Part shown: in pieces, positions 16,635 through 25,460 of the stretch
How positions within the stretch are numbered: position 1 is the first letter of the stretch
Layout of the letters: every line of letters starts with the position of its first letter
NCBI RefSeq assembly: GCF_020873915.1
Contig: NZ_JAHWGP010000025.1
Span: 55,891-119,890, forward strand
Length of the DNA stretch: 64,000 nucleotides
Source: Streptomyces sp. DH5
Lineage (GTDB): Bacteria; Actinomycetota; Actinomycetes; Streptomycetales; Streptomycetaceae
Direction of reading: 5' to 3'
Notes under the pieces: model-generated
Told to the model about the DNA's origin: nothing
What the model saw: only the letters and a program-made list of their open reading frames with translations
Databases searched by the model: none
Translations under genes and position numbers: made by a program

Positions 16635-17951
16635 TCAATGGGGCGAGCGTGAATCGGTGGAGCGGTTCGACGGCCCGAACGGGACGAAGGCGCACAGGGC
16701 GAGGAGGAGGGCGGTCGTGGCCGCCGCCACGGGCACCCCGAACCCGGCCGCCGCCGAGACGTGCTCCACGGTCCAGCCGCCCACCGCGCTGCCGGCCGCG
16801 ATCCCGCCGAGCAGACCGGTCACCGCGAGCGTCATGCCCTCGTTCAGCCGGTCCCCGGGGGTGGACGACTGCACCAGGGTCATCGTGGTGACCATCGTCG
16901 GGGCGGTCGCCATCCCGGCGACCAGGAGCGCCCCCGCGAGGACCCACAGCGAGCCGGTGAGGCCGGCCGCGAGCAGGGGGAGGGTCATCAGCGCGGCCAT
17001 CGCGGTCAGGCACCACGGCAGCAGAGAGCGTGCGGACCCGGCCGGGCGCACCGCCCCGTACAGCAGCCCCGCCGCACAGGAACCGGCCGCCTGCAGCGCG
17101 AGCACCGCGCCGGACGCCGCGCGGTGCCCCTGGGTGTCCGCGAACGCGATGGTCACCACCTCCATGGAGCCGAACACCGCACCCGTCGCCAGGCACACCC
17201 CCAGCAGCGGGCGCATCCCGGGCGCCCGGAACGGCGCCCGTCCGGTGGAGCGCAGCACGGCCGGCGGCTCGGTCGACCGCTGGGCGGTGAACAGGACGAC
17301 GCCCGCCAGCAGCAGCACGGCGCCCACGAGGGTGCCGGCCTCCGGGAAGAACGCCGTGCACAGGAAGGCCGCGAGGACGGGGCCGAGCATGAAGCACAGC
17401 TCGTCCGCGGCCTGTTCGAAGGCGTTGGCGGTGTGCAGCCCCTCGCGGTCCCCCTTCAGCAGGTGTGCCCAGCGGGCCCGGGACATGCCCCCGGTGTTGG
17501 GGGTGGTGGCGGTGGCGGCGTAGGCGGCGAACAGGGTCCAGTCGGGGGCGCCGTGACGCACGCAGAGCAGCAGGGCGAGCGAGCCGAGCACGGCGAACAC
17601 GGTGGCGGGCAGCGCGACCCGGGCCTGCCCGTGACGGTCGACCAGGCGGGCGGTCCACGGCGCGACCACCGCCGTCGCCGCCAGGCCCGTCGCGGTGACG
17701 GCGCCGGCCAGGGCGTACGAACCCCGCGTCCCGGCGATCATGATGACGGCGCTCACGCCGAACATGCCCATCGGCAGCCGGGCGATCAGGTTCCCCACCG
17801 TGAAGGCACGGGCGCCGGGCAGGGCGAGGAGGCGGCCGTAGGGGCCCTTCGGGCGGGGCGCGCGACGGGTGCGCGGACCGAAGTCGACGGCGACGAGGGT
17901 GTCGGCGGTGACCGTGAGCAGGGGAGTGTCCCGGGAGGTCGGCTGAGGCAT
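16635..17951 (-). CDS. MFS transporter
   Basis: This 438-residue protein has about 12 hydrophobic helices starting near residue 50 (FTVGNLIARLPMGMFGVSAV), with the basic loop RLVDRHGQARV after the second or third, typical of major facilitator exporters. The substrate is not evident. It is divergent from a LysR regulator with only about 80 bp between starts; LysR proteins commonly control the divergent gene, so that regulator is the likeliest controller. The LacI gene downstream is a second possibility. Confidence 0.88.
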   Translation of the reverse strand: MPQPTSRDTPLLTVTADTLVAVDFGPRTRRAPRPKGPYGRLLALPGARAFTVGNLIARLPMGMFGVSAVIMIAGTRGSYALAGAVTATGLAATAVVAPWTARLVDRHGQARVALPATVFAVLGSLALLLCVRHGAPDWTLFAAYAATATTPNTGGMSRARWAHLLKGDREGLHTANAFEQAADELCFMLGPVLAAFLCTAFFPEAGTLVGAVLLLAGVVLFTAQRSTEPPAVLRSTGRAPFRAPGMRPLLGVCLATGAVFGSMEVVTIAFADTQGHRAASGAVLALQAAGSCAAGLLYGAVRPAGSARSLLPWCLTAMAALMTLPLLAAGLTGSLWVLAGALLVAGMATAPTMVTTMTLVQSSTPGDRLNEGMTLAVTGLLGGIAAGSAVGGWTVEHVSAAAGFGVPVAAATTALLLALCAFVPFGPSNRSTDSRSPH

Positions 17952-18034
17952 GGCCCCACCCTCACCGCCTGCCGCACGGCCGGTCCAACACCTTCTCGGT
18001 GCCGATTCACACGCATCCGTTGTAGGTTCGCGTG

Positions 18035-19003
18035 ATGTCCGCCCCCACCCACCTCGACCCGCGCCTGCTGCGCGCCTTCGTGACCGTCGCCGACGAACTG
18101 CACTTCACCCGCGCCGCCGCGCGCCTCCACGTCGCCCAGCAGGCGCTCAGCCGGGACGTACGGCGGCTGGAGAGGGAGCTGGGCAGCGAGCTGTTCGTAC
18201 GGACCACGCGCCGGGTGACGCTCACCGCCGACGGTGAACGGCTGCTGCCCTACGCCCGGGCGGTGCTCCAGGCGCAGGACGACCTGCTGGCCGCGGCCGG
18301 GCAGGCGCGCCCCCTGCTGGTCGACCTCAACTCCCCGGGGCTGCGGACACCGCGCCGCGTACTGCACCGGGCGCGTGAACTGGCGCCGGAGCACGAGCTG
18401 ATGGCCCGCTACGAAAGCGGACTCGGCTACGCGGCGGGGGAGTTGCTCGCGGGGCGGCTCGACGTGTCGTTCGGGCGGTTCGCGGGGCTCCATCCCGCTC
18501 TGCGCTCCGGACTCGACCAGCAGCCGGTGCGGTACGAGCCGATGGCGGTCGTACTGCCCGAGGACCACCCGCTGGCCTCCCTGCCCGAGGTGCCGCTGGC
18601 CGCGCTGTCCGGCGAGACGGTGTACGCCGGGGCCGGGAACCCCCGCACGCCGGAGTGGACCGACCTCGCCCGGCGGCTGTTCGAGGGGCGGGGGATCGCC
18701 CTCGCGCCGCCCGCGCCGCTGGCCGTCGGGGCGGAGGAGTTCCAGCGCGTCATGGCCAGGACGCGTCACCCGGTCCTCGCCGTCGTGGACTTCCCGGCGA
18801 TGCCGGCGACCGTGCTGCGGCCGCTCGTGGAGCCGGTCCCGCTGTCACCCGTCTCCCTGGTGTGGCGGAAAGGGCTGACCCATCCCGCTCTGACGGCACT
18901 TCGGCGTGCCGCGGCCGTCCTCGGCGCCAGGGAGGGGTGGCTGCGGGTGCCGGAGGAAGGGTGGATTCCGGCCAGCGATTCTGTCGTGATGGCGTCCTGG
19001 TGA
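18035..19003 (+). CDS. LysR-family transcriptional regulator
   Basis: This 322-residue regulator has an N-terminal winged helix (LDPRLLRAFVTVADELHFTR, AQQALSRDVRRLERELGSEL) and a C-terminal effector-binding domain. ATG 18035 or the GTG immediately before it (18032) could start; a -10-like taggtt at 18023-18028 is so close that the message may be leaderless. It faces the MFS transporter across about 80 bp that contain cacc-ttctc-ggtg, a small inverted repeat at 17989-18001 which could be part of its binding site. Confidence 0.9.
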   Translation: MSAPTHLDPRLLRAFVTVADELHFTRAAARLHVAQQALSRDVRRLERELGSELFVRTTRRVTLTADGERLLPYARAVLQAQDDLLAAAGQARPLLVDLNSPGLRTPRRVLHRARELAPEHELMARYESGLGYAAGELLAGRLDVSFGRFAGLHPALRSGLDQQPVRYEPMAVVLPEDHPLASLPEVPLAALSGETVYAGAGNPRTPEWTDLARRLFEGRGIALAPPAPLAVGAEEFQRVMARTRHPVLAVVDFPAMPATVLRPLVEPVPLSPVSLVWRKGLTHPALTALRRAAAVLGAREGWLRVPEEGWIPASDSVVMASW

Positions 19004-19176
19004 TGTCTCGCCTTCGCCACGAACAGCCACACCGTGAATACGGAACCTCCGCGTGCGCTACATTCAATGCCCGAGCACAGTGTGATAAATGGGGCGCTCG
19101 GAGCGGGTGGGGGCCCGGTCCGACGGCGAGTGCTCAGGTCGTACGCGCACCCTGATCTGTCCCTGGGGGGAAGTGC

Positions 19177-20772
19177 GTGCGCGTGGAGAAGTGGCGAGAA
19201 GACGCCCAACCCGGAGAGCTCGAGGACGCGACGGCGGCCGAGGAGCTTCCGGACAGTGACGAAGACGGGGCCTCCACGGAGACCGGCCCGGTCGGGGACC
19301 GCGAAGACGGGGGCGCCACGGGGGCCCGCTCGGTCGGGGACCGCTGGGCGCGCCTCGGAGTCCTCCCCGCCGTGACCGACGAGCCCCCGTACGGGTCCGG
19401 CCGGAACGCCGACCGCACGGTGTCCCTCCTGGGCGGCCGCGCGGGAGCGGAGCACGGCGGCGACCGCGCGGCCACGGACGGTCCGCCCGCCCCGCGCCGG
19501 GAGCCGGCGGACGCGGCGGCGGACCCCGCTGCCGCGTCGCGCGGTCCTCGGGCCGGCGCCCTGCGTGACGGGGACCGTTCCGCCCGCCTCGGCGGGTGGC
19601 CCGTGACCACCCCGCCCGGTGATCGCTCGGAGGCGGGTGCGCCCGGCGCGCTGCGCAGGGAGCGTGCCGCCGCGCCGGACGGCCCGGGGGCCGCGGGCGA
19701 CGGCCCGTCGCCGCGTGCCGAACGGCAGCCCGGCCCGATCCGCCCGGACCGGGCCGCGGCGACGGGTGCGCCCGCCGCCCTCCGCGAGGAGCCGTCCGCC
19801 GCCCCGCAGGCCGGCGACCGGACCGCCGTGCCGCGCACGGACGCCCTCGCCGGCCGTTCCGCCGCCGCGCCCGGTGAGGACCCGGAGCGGACCACGATGC
19901 TGCGCGGCCCCGCCGCCGTGAAGGGCGGCCGGCCGGTGCCGTCCGCGGAGGCCGCCGCCGGTGCCCTGGTGCGGGACCCCTGGCAGGAGGAGCCCGCCGC
20001 CGGGCCCGTCGCGGTCACGCACGATCCGCACGAGGTGACCGTCCAGCTCGACGCCGTACAGTTCGGTGCCGACGGCGTCCTGCGCCGGGCCTCCGCCACG
20101 CCGAACGGAAGCCGGGAGAACGCCGACGGGCCCGTGTTCGTCGACGAGTCCGGCCGCCGCAGCCGCAGATACCGCCGCATCGGCATGGCCGTCGGTCTCG
20201 CCTGCGCCGGCTACGCCGCCGTCATCGTCGCCACCCTGGTGTCCGGCAACTCCGACGCTCCCTGGCTGCCCGTCCCCGGACAGCAGCAGGAGCGGCCCGC
20301 GGGGAAGGTCGAGACGTCCCCGCGGCCCGGTGAGACGGACGCGACGCCCGGCTCCGGCACCAGCCTCCTCCCCGGGGACTCCCCGAGCGAAGGCGCCGCC
20401 GAACTCCCCGGACCCGGCGCGAGCCTCCCCGCGCCCGACGCGAGTGCAGGCCGGGACGCGCCCGGCGCCAGTGCCGACCCGGAACCGACCGCGACCCCCG
20501 GGACCCGGCAGCCGGGCACCGGAACCGGCGCCGGCACCACCCCCACACCGCAGGCTTCCGAGAGCCCGGCGACTACGGCGCCCGCCGTCTCGCCCCCGCC
20601 GGCCGACGACCCCGCTCCCGTGACCAGCGCCCCGACCGGTGACGGCGACGCCGCCCCCGCCGCGGACACCGTCGCCGCCCCCGCCGCCCCGCCGGCCGCC
20701 GCCCAGAACGACGGCACCGAACCGGCACCCACCGCCACGTCCGCCGCACCGTCCCCGGAGTACGTCCTCTGA
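19177..20772 (+). CDS. matA: MatA: membrane protein of the surface-glucan (mat) locus
   Basis: This 531-residue protein starts at GTG 19177 after a run of seven G. It has a long, acidic and Pro/Ala-rich cytoplasmic part (residues 1-330), a single membrane helix near 335-355 (MAVGLACAGYAAVIVATLV) and a Pro/Thr/Ala-rich outside tail. No catalytic domain is seen. The assignment rests on position: it overlaps matB by the TGATG arrangement. In S. coelicolor matA and matB are required for pellet formation through an extracellular polysaccharide reported to be poly-beta-1,6-N-acetylglucosamine. MatA may recruit or regulate MatB. Confidence 0.8.
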   Translation: MRVEKWREDAQPGELEDATAAEELPDSDEDGASTETGPVGDREDGGATGARSVGDRWARLGVLPAVTDEPPYGSGRNADRTVSLLGGRAGAEHGGDRAATDGPPAPRREPADAAADPAAASRGPRAGALRDGDRSARLGGWPVTTPPGDRSEAGAPGALRRERAAAPDGPGAAGDGPSPRAERQPGPIRPDRAAATGAPAALREEPSAAPQAGDRTAVPRTDALAGRSAAAPGEDPERTTMLRGPAAVKGGRPVPSAEAAAGALVRDPWQEEPAAGPVAVTHDPHEVTVQLDAVQFGADGVLRRASATPNGSRENADGPVFVDESGRRSRRYRRIGMAVGLACAGYAAVIVATLVSGNSDAPWLPVPGQQQERPAGKVETSPRPGETDATPGSGTSLLPGDSPSEGAAELPGPGASLPAPDASAGRDAPGASADPEPTATPGTRQPGTGTGAGTTPTPQASESPATTAPAVSPPPADDPAPVTSAPTGDGDAAPAADTVAAPAAPPAAAQNDGTEPAPTATSAAPSPEYVL

Positions 20773-22919
20773 TGGCATCCCGACCCCGCCGTCGCCGCCT
20801 GCCCCTGCGGCTCCTGCTCCCGGTGCTGATCCTCGTCGCCCTGATGGCGATGCTGATGCTGCGCGGCTACGTGCACAGCGAGATCCTCGCCGACCACCGC
20901 GTCCAGTCCCCCGCCGCCGCCGACCGGGTACCCGAGAAGATCCTGGAGGGCGGACCGGTCATCGACACCCGCGGCGGCCGCGCGGAGACCCTGCGCGTGC
21001 CCGACCGGCACGTCGTCCTCACCTTCGACGACGGCCCCGACCCGGTCTGGACGCCCCAGGTCCTCGACGTGCTGAAGGAGCACGACGCGCACGCCGTCTT
21101 CTTCGTCACCGGGACGATGGCCTCCCGCTACCCCGACCTCGTCCGCCGCATCGTCGACGAGGGCCACGAGATCGGCCTGCACACCTTCAACCACCCCGAC
21201 CTCTCCCTCCAGTCGAAGGACCGCATCGACTGGGAGCTGTCCCAGAACCAGCTCGCCCTCACGGGCGCCGCGGGCATCCGCACCTCACTGTTCCGGCCGC
21301 CGTACTCCTCCCAGGCCGGCGCCATGGACAACGCCTCCTGGCCGGTCACCCAGTACATCGGCGACCGCGGCTACATCACCGTCGTCAACACCCACGACAG
21401 CGAGGACTGGCGCAAGCCCGGCGTCGACGAGATCGTCCGGCGCTCCACGCCCGAGGACGGCGAGGGCGGAGTCGTCCTGATGCACGACTCCGGCGGCGCA
21501 CGCCACCAGACCGTCGAGGCGCTCGACCGGATGCTGCCCGAACTGAAGGACAAGGGCTACACGTTCGCCAACCTCACCGAGACCCTCGACGCGCCCAGCG
21601 CGCACTCCCCGGTGACCGGCGTCGAGTTGTGGAAGGGCAAGGCCTGGGTCTTCCTCGTCCAGATCTCCGACAACATCACCGCCGTGCTCGTCGCCGGCCT
21701 CGCGGTCATCGGCTTCCTGGTCATCGCCCGCTTCGTGCTGATGCTCGTCCTGTCCGCCGTCCACGCCCGCAAGGTGCGCCGCAAGGGTTTCACCTGGGGG
21801 CCGCCGGTCACCGAACCGGTGACGGTGCTGGTGCCGGCCTACAACGAGGCCAAGTGCATCGAGGACACGGTGCGTTCCCTGGTGGCGAGCGACCACCCCA
21901 TCGAGGTCGTCGTCGTCGACGACGGCTCCAGCGACGGCACCGCGCGGATCGTGGAGTCACTGGGCCTGCCGGGCGTCCGGGTGGTGCGCCAGCTCAACGC
22001 GGGCAAGCCCGCCGCCCTCAACCGCGGCGTGGCCAACGCCCGCTACGACATCATCGTGATGATGGACGGCGACACGGTCTTCGAGCCGACGACCGTCCGC
22101 GAACTGGTGCAGCCCTTCGGCGACCCGCGTGTCGGCGCCGTCGCGGGCAACGCCAAGGTCGGCAACAAGGACAAGCTGATCGGCGCCTGGCAGCACATCG
22201 AGTACGTGATGGGCTTCAACCTCGACCGCCGCATGTACGACGTGCTGCGGTGCATGCCCACCATCCCCGGGGCCGTCGGCGCCTTCCGCCGCACCGCGCT
22301 GGAGCGGGTCGGCGGCATGAGCGACGACACGCTCGCCGAGGACACCGACATCACCATGGCCATCCACCGCGACGGCTGGAAGGTCGTCTACGCGGAGAAC
22401 GCCCGCGCGTGGACCGAGGCCCCCGAGTCGGTGCAGCAGCTGTGGTCCCAGCGCTACCGCTGGTCCTACGGCACCATGCAGGCGATCTGGAAGCACCGCC
22501 GCGCGGTGGTCGAGCGGGGCCCCTCGGGCCGCTTCGGCCGGGTCGGGCTGCCGCTGGTCTCGCTGTTCATGGTGCTCGCCCCGCTGCTGGCCCCGCTCAT
22601 CGACGTGTTCCTGATCTACGGCCTGGTCTTCGGCCCGACCGGCCCCACGATCCTCGCCTGGTTCGCCGTCCTCGCCCTCCAGGCCGCCTGCGCCGCCTAC
22701 TCCTTCTTCCTCGACAAGGAGAAACTCACCCCGCTCCTGTCGCTGCCGCTGCAGCAGATCCTCTACCGGCAGCTGATGTACGTCGTGCTGCTCCAGTCCT
22801 GGATCACGGCGCTCACCGGCGGCCGGCTGCGCTGGCAGAAGCTGCGGCGCAAGGGCGGCGTCGCCGCCCCGCCGGGAGCCTCCGCCCAGCAGGCCGCCGA
22901 CGGCGGCCCGGTCGCCTGA
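20772..22919 (+). CDS. matB: MatB: bifunctional polysaccharide deacetylase and family 2 glycosyltransferase
   Basis: This 715-residue membrane protein combines two activities. After an N-terminal helix, residues about 80-270 are a NodB-type deacetylase (TFDDGPD 84-90, HTFNH 137-141, FRPPYS about 174-179) outside the membrane. Helices around 293-330 cross back in, and residues about 350-570 form a processive GT2 synthase (VVDDGSSDGT, MMDGDT, EDTD 523-526, QRYRW 560-564), followed by more helices. This fits synthesis and partial deacetylation of a beta-linked N-acetylglucosamine polymer, as shown for MatAB. Its start codon overlaps the matA stop, so translation is coupled. Confidence 0.93.
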   Translation: MASRPRRRRLPLRLLLPVLILVALMAMLMLRGYVHSEILADHRVQSPAAADRVPEKILEGGPVIDTRGGRAETLRVPDRHVVLTFDDGPDPVWTPQVLDVLKEHDAHAVFFVTGTMASRYPDLVRRIVDEGHEIGLHTFNHPDLSLQSKDRIDWELSQNQLALTGAAGIRTSLFRPPYSSQAGAMDNASWPVTQYIGDRGYITVVNTHDSEDWRKPGVDEIVRRSTPEDGEGGVVLMHDSGGARHQTVEALDRMLPELKDKGYTFANLTETLDAPSAHSPVTGVELWKGKAWVFLVQISDNITAVLVAGLAVIGFLVIARFVLMLVLSAVHARKVRRKGFTWGPPVTEPVTVLVPAYNEAKCIEDTVRSLVASDHPIEVVVVDDGSSDGTARIVESLGLPGVRVVRQLNAGKPAALNRGVANARYDIIVMMDGDTVFEPTTVRELVQPFGDPRVGAVAGNAKVGNKDKLIGAWQHIEYVMGFNLDRRMYDVLRCMPTIPGAVGAFRRTALERVGGMSDDTLAEDTDITMAIHRDGWKVVYAENARAWTEAPESVQQLWSQRYRWSYGTMQAIWKHRRAVVERGPSGRFGRVGLPLVSLFMVLAPLLAPLIDVFLIYGLVFGPTGPTILAWFAVLALQAACAAYSFFLDKEKLTPLLSLPLQQILYRQLMYVVLLQSWITALTGGRLRWQKLRRKGGVAAPPGASAQQAADGGPVA

Positions 22920-22992
22920 GGCAGGGCCCTCCCGCCACCCCCGCCTGGCCGGCGGCCGAGCCCGCCGGCAACGCACCAGGAAGACCCCGCAC

Positions 22993-24249
22993 GTGACCGC
23001 ACCCCTCCTCCCCACCGGCACGGACGCGTCGGACACCACGGACCCGGCGGACGGATCGAACGACCCGGGCCCTCCGGCGGTGTCCGGACCGGCCGGACGC
23101 CCGCCCGCGCGGAACCGCTACTTCGACCTCCTGCGCGCGGTCGCCCTGTTCCGCGTCGTCCTCTACCACCTGATGGGCTGGGCCTGGCTGCCCGTCCTCT
23201 TCCCCTCCATGGGCGTGATGTTCGCCCTGGCCGGGAACCTGATGGCGCGCTCCCTGAAGCGTCCCGCCGTCCAGGTCGTCCGGGGCAGGATGCGCCGGCT
23301 GCTGCCGCCGCTGTGGCTGTTCGGCGCGATCGGCGTGTCCGGCATGCTGGCCCAGGGCTGGAGCCCCGACGACGACGGCCACCCCGGCCGGTGGTTCCTC
23401 CACCTGACCTTCTGGGTGCTGCCGCTGAGCGACCCGCCCCACGCGGAGGGCCTCGCCGGCATCCCGGGCGTGCTCGGCGGGGACTGGGCGGCGGAACTCG
23501 CCGGCCCGCTCTGGTACATCCGCGCCTACCTCTGGTTCGTCCTGCTCTCCCCGCTGCTGCTGAAGGCGCTGCGCGTCCTGCCGTGGCCGACGATCGCCGC
23601 GCCGCTCGTGCTCTCCGGGATCCTGCAGTCCGGCTGGCTCTCCCTGCCCGGTGAGCGGATCGACTCGGCGCTCACCGACTTCGGCACCTTCGGCGCCTGC
23701 TGGATCCTCGGCATGGCCCACCAGCAGGGCGTGCTCGGACGCCTCCCGCAGTACGTCGTGCCGTCCCTCGCGCCGGTCGTCGGCGCCTTCGGCCTCTGGT
23801 ACGCCTTCCACGAGGGCTTCCGCAGCGGTCACGACCTCGACTCGATCCCGTTCGCGCAGGCCGTGTGGTCGTTCGCGACCGTGCTGCTGCTCCTGCACAT
23901 CAGCCCCTCGTGGGCCGAGTGGCCGGGCCGGCTGCGCCGCTGGGACCGGCTGATCACGCTGCTCAACTCCCGCGCGGTGACGATCTACCTCTGGCACAAC
24001 GTGTGCATCCTGGCCGCCGCCGGCCTCTACGACCGGCTGTGGGGCTTCGAGACGCTGGAGCTCCACGTGCCCTGGCTGCTGGAGAGCTCCTGGCCGGTGC
24101 TGGTCCTGGCGTGGATCCTCGTCTCCGGGTGCGTGTTGGCCTTCGGCTGGGCGGAGGACCTCGCTGCCCGGCGCAGGCCCCGGCTGTGGCCGGACGGCTC
24201 GGCGGGCCGCGGCGGGAGCGTGAAGCGGCAGGTACGGGCGCGCGTCTGA
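22993..24249 (+). CDS. Acyltransferase 3 family membrane protein
   Basis: This 418-residue integral membrane acyltransferase starts at GTG 22993 with aggaag 8 nt upstream. The first helix carries the family motif R...H (RYFDLLRAVALFRVVLYHLM), and about ten helices follow. Such enzymes add acyl groups to surface sugars or lipids. It begins 73 bp after matB on the same strand, so by inference it O-acylates the MatAB polymer or its carrier. The C-terminus is basic and cytoplasmic. Confidence 0.87.
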   Translation: MTAPLLPTGTDASDTTDPADGSNDPGPPAVSGPAGRPPARNRYFDLLRAVALFRVVLYHLMGWAWLPVLFPSMGVMFALAGNLMARSLKRPAVQVVRGRMRRLLPPLWLFGAIGVSGMLAQGWSPDDDGHPGRWFLHLTFWVLPLSDPPHAEGLAGIPGVLGGDWAAELAGPLWYIRAYLWFVLLSPLLLKALRVLPWPTIAAPLVLSGILQSGWLSLPGERIDSALTDFGTFGACWILGMAHQQGVLGRLPQYVVPSLAPVVGAFGLWYAFHEGFRSGHDLDSIPFAQAVWSFATVLLLLHISPSWAEWPGRLRRWDRLITLLNSRAVTIYLWHNVCILAAAGLYDRLWGFETLELHVPWLLESSWPVLVLAWILVSGCVLAFGWAEDLAARRRPRLWPDGSAGRGGSVKRQVRARV

Positions 24250-24342
24250 TCCGCCGGTACCGCCCGGCGCGCACGCGTGCGAGACTGCCCCGGTTGCGAG
24301 GGTGAACCGGGGCGACCGGTCGACGCGGGGGAGCGGGTGCGG

Positions 24343-25284
24343 ATGAGCAAGCGGCAGACGCGGAAGATGCTGCGGCTGATGGCGAGCGGGGAGCCGGTCG
24401 AGCTCACCAGCGCGATGGCATCCGTGAAGAAGCTCGCCCGACTCGCCTTCATCGCCCAGCAGTTCGGCTACGAGTACGCCGACGTGCGGCAGGGCGGCGC
24501 CAACAACAGCCAGCTGAAGATGCTGATCGTGCCCGACCCCGGTCCGCAGGCCCGCGCCCGTGCCGCGCAGAACTGGGCGCAGTACCCGAACGCCGGCGAC
24601 GGCGTGTCGGTGCCGCCCCTGGTCCCGGACGCCTTCGAACTGCTCAAGGCGCGCATCAACTTCGACCTCACCGGCAAGAGCGCCGAGAAGCGGATGGGCT
24701 ACGCCGCCGTCGGCGTCACCCTCGGCTGCGCGGTCATCGCCTTCCGGCTCGGGGGCGCGTCCGAGCACATCGGCATCGCCGCCGTGATCTGGCTGCTCCT
24801 CCTGGCCGTCCTCGGCCTCGGCCTGGTCGTCACCCGCAAGCGCAACGCCAAGTTCGCGGCCCGGCTCCGGGCCGCCGGCTTCGCCCCGGTGACGGACGAG
24901 ACCGGCCGGGTCCGCTATCTGCCCCCGGGCGGCCTCGCGGGCCACGGCAACCCCTTCGGCGGCGGCCCGTACGGTGCCCCTGCCCCCGGCACCGGGCACC
25001 AGGCGGCCCAGCAGCCGCCGATGCCGTACGGACAGCCCCAGCAGCCGCCCGCGCCGTACGCCCCGCCCGCCCCCTACGGCGACCCGGCGCAGGCGTCCGG
25101 ACCCTACGCCCAGCCCCAGTCCCCGTACGGGCAGCCCCAGCCCTCGTACGGGCAGCCCCAGCCCTCGTACGGGCAGCCCCAGCCCTCGTACGGGCAGCCC
25201 ACCCCGTACCCCCAGCCCACCCCCTACGGGCAGCCCACCCCCTACGGGCAGCCCGCCCCGTACGGGCAGCCCCCGCGTCCCTGA
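24343..25284 (+). CDS. Hypothetical membrane protein with Pro/Gln/Tyr repeats
   Basis: This 313-residue protein starts at ATG 24343, which has ggggag 10-12 nt upstream. The N-terminal 125 residues look globular (LTSAMASVKKLARLAFIAQQ; FGYEYADVRQGGANNSQLKM). Two membrane helices follow (GYAAVGVTLGCAVIAFRLG; AAVIWLLLLAVLGLGLVV), then a cytoplasmic tail of YGQPQPS-type repeats. Four near-identical 21-bp units encode the repeats at about 25122-25205. No family is recognised. It follows the mat cluster on the same strand but 94 bp away. Confidence 0.8.
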   Translation: MSKRQTRKMLRLMASGEPVELTSAMASVKKLARLAFIAQQFGYEYADVRQGGANNSQLKMLIVPDPGPQARARAAQNWAQYPNAGDGVSVPPLVPDAFELLKARINFDLTGKSAEKRMGYAAVGVTLGCAVIAFRLGGASEHIGIAAVIWLLLLAVLGLGLVVTRKRNAKFAARLRAAGFAPVTDETGRVRYLPPGGLAGHGNPFGGGPYGAPAPGTGHQAAQQPPMPYGQPQQPPAPYAPPAPYGDPAQASGPYAQPQSPYGQPQPSYGQPQPSYGQPQPSYGQPTPYPQPTPYGQPTPYGQPAPYGQPPRP

Positions 25285-25460
25285 CCCTCACCGCGTCGCC
25301 CGCGCCCGCCGTCGGACACCTCTCACCCCGCCCCCGCCGCGGGTGAGAGCAACGTTCCCTGCCGGTCACCGCGGGCCACAGCGCGGAAACGCTCCCTCCC
25401 TACCTTCGGGACCATCCCCTCGCGGCACCCGTCCGCGCCCCGGAGAACAGTGGAGGCCCC

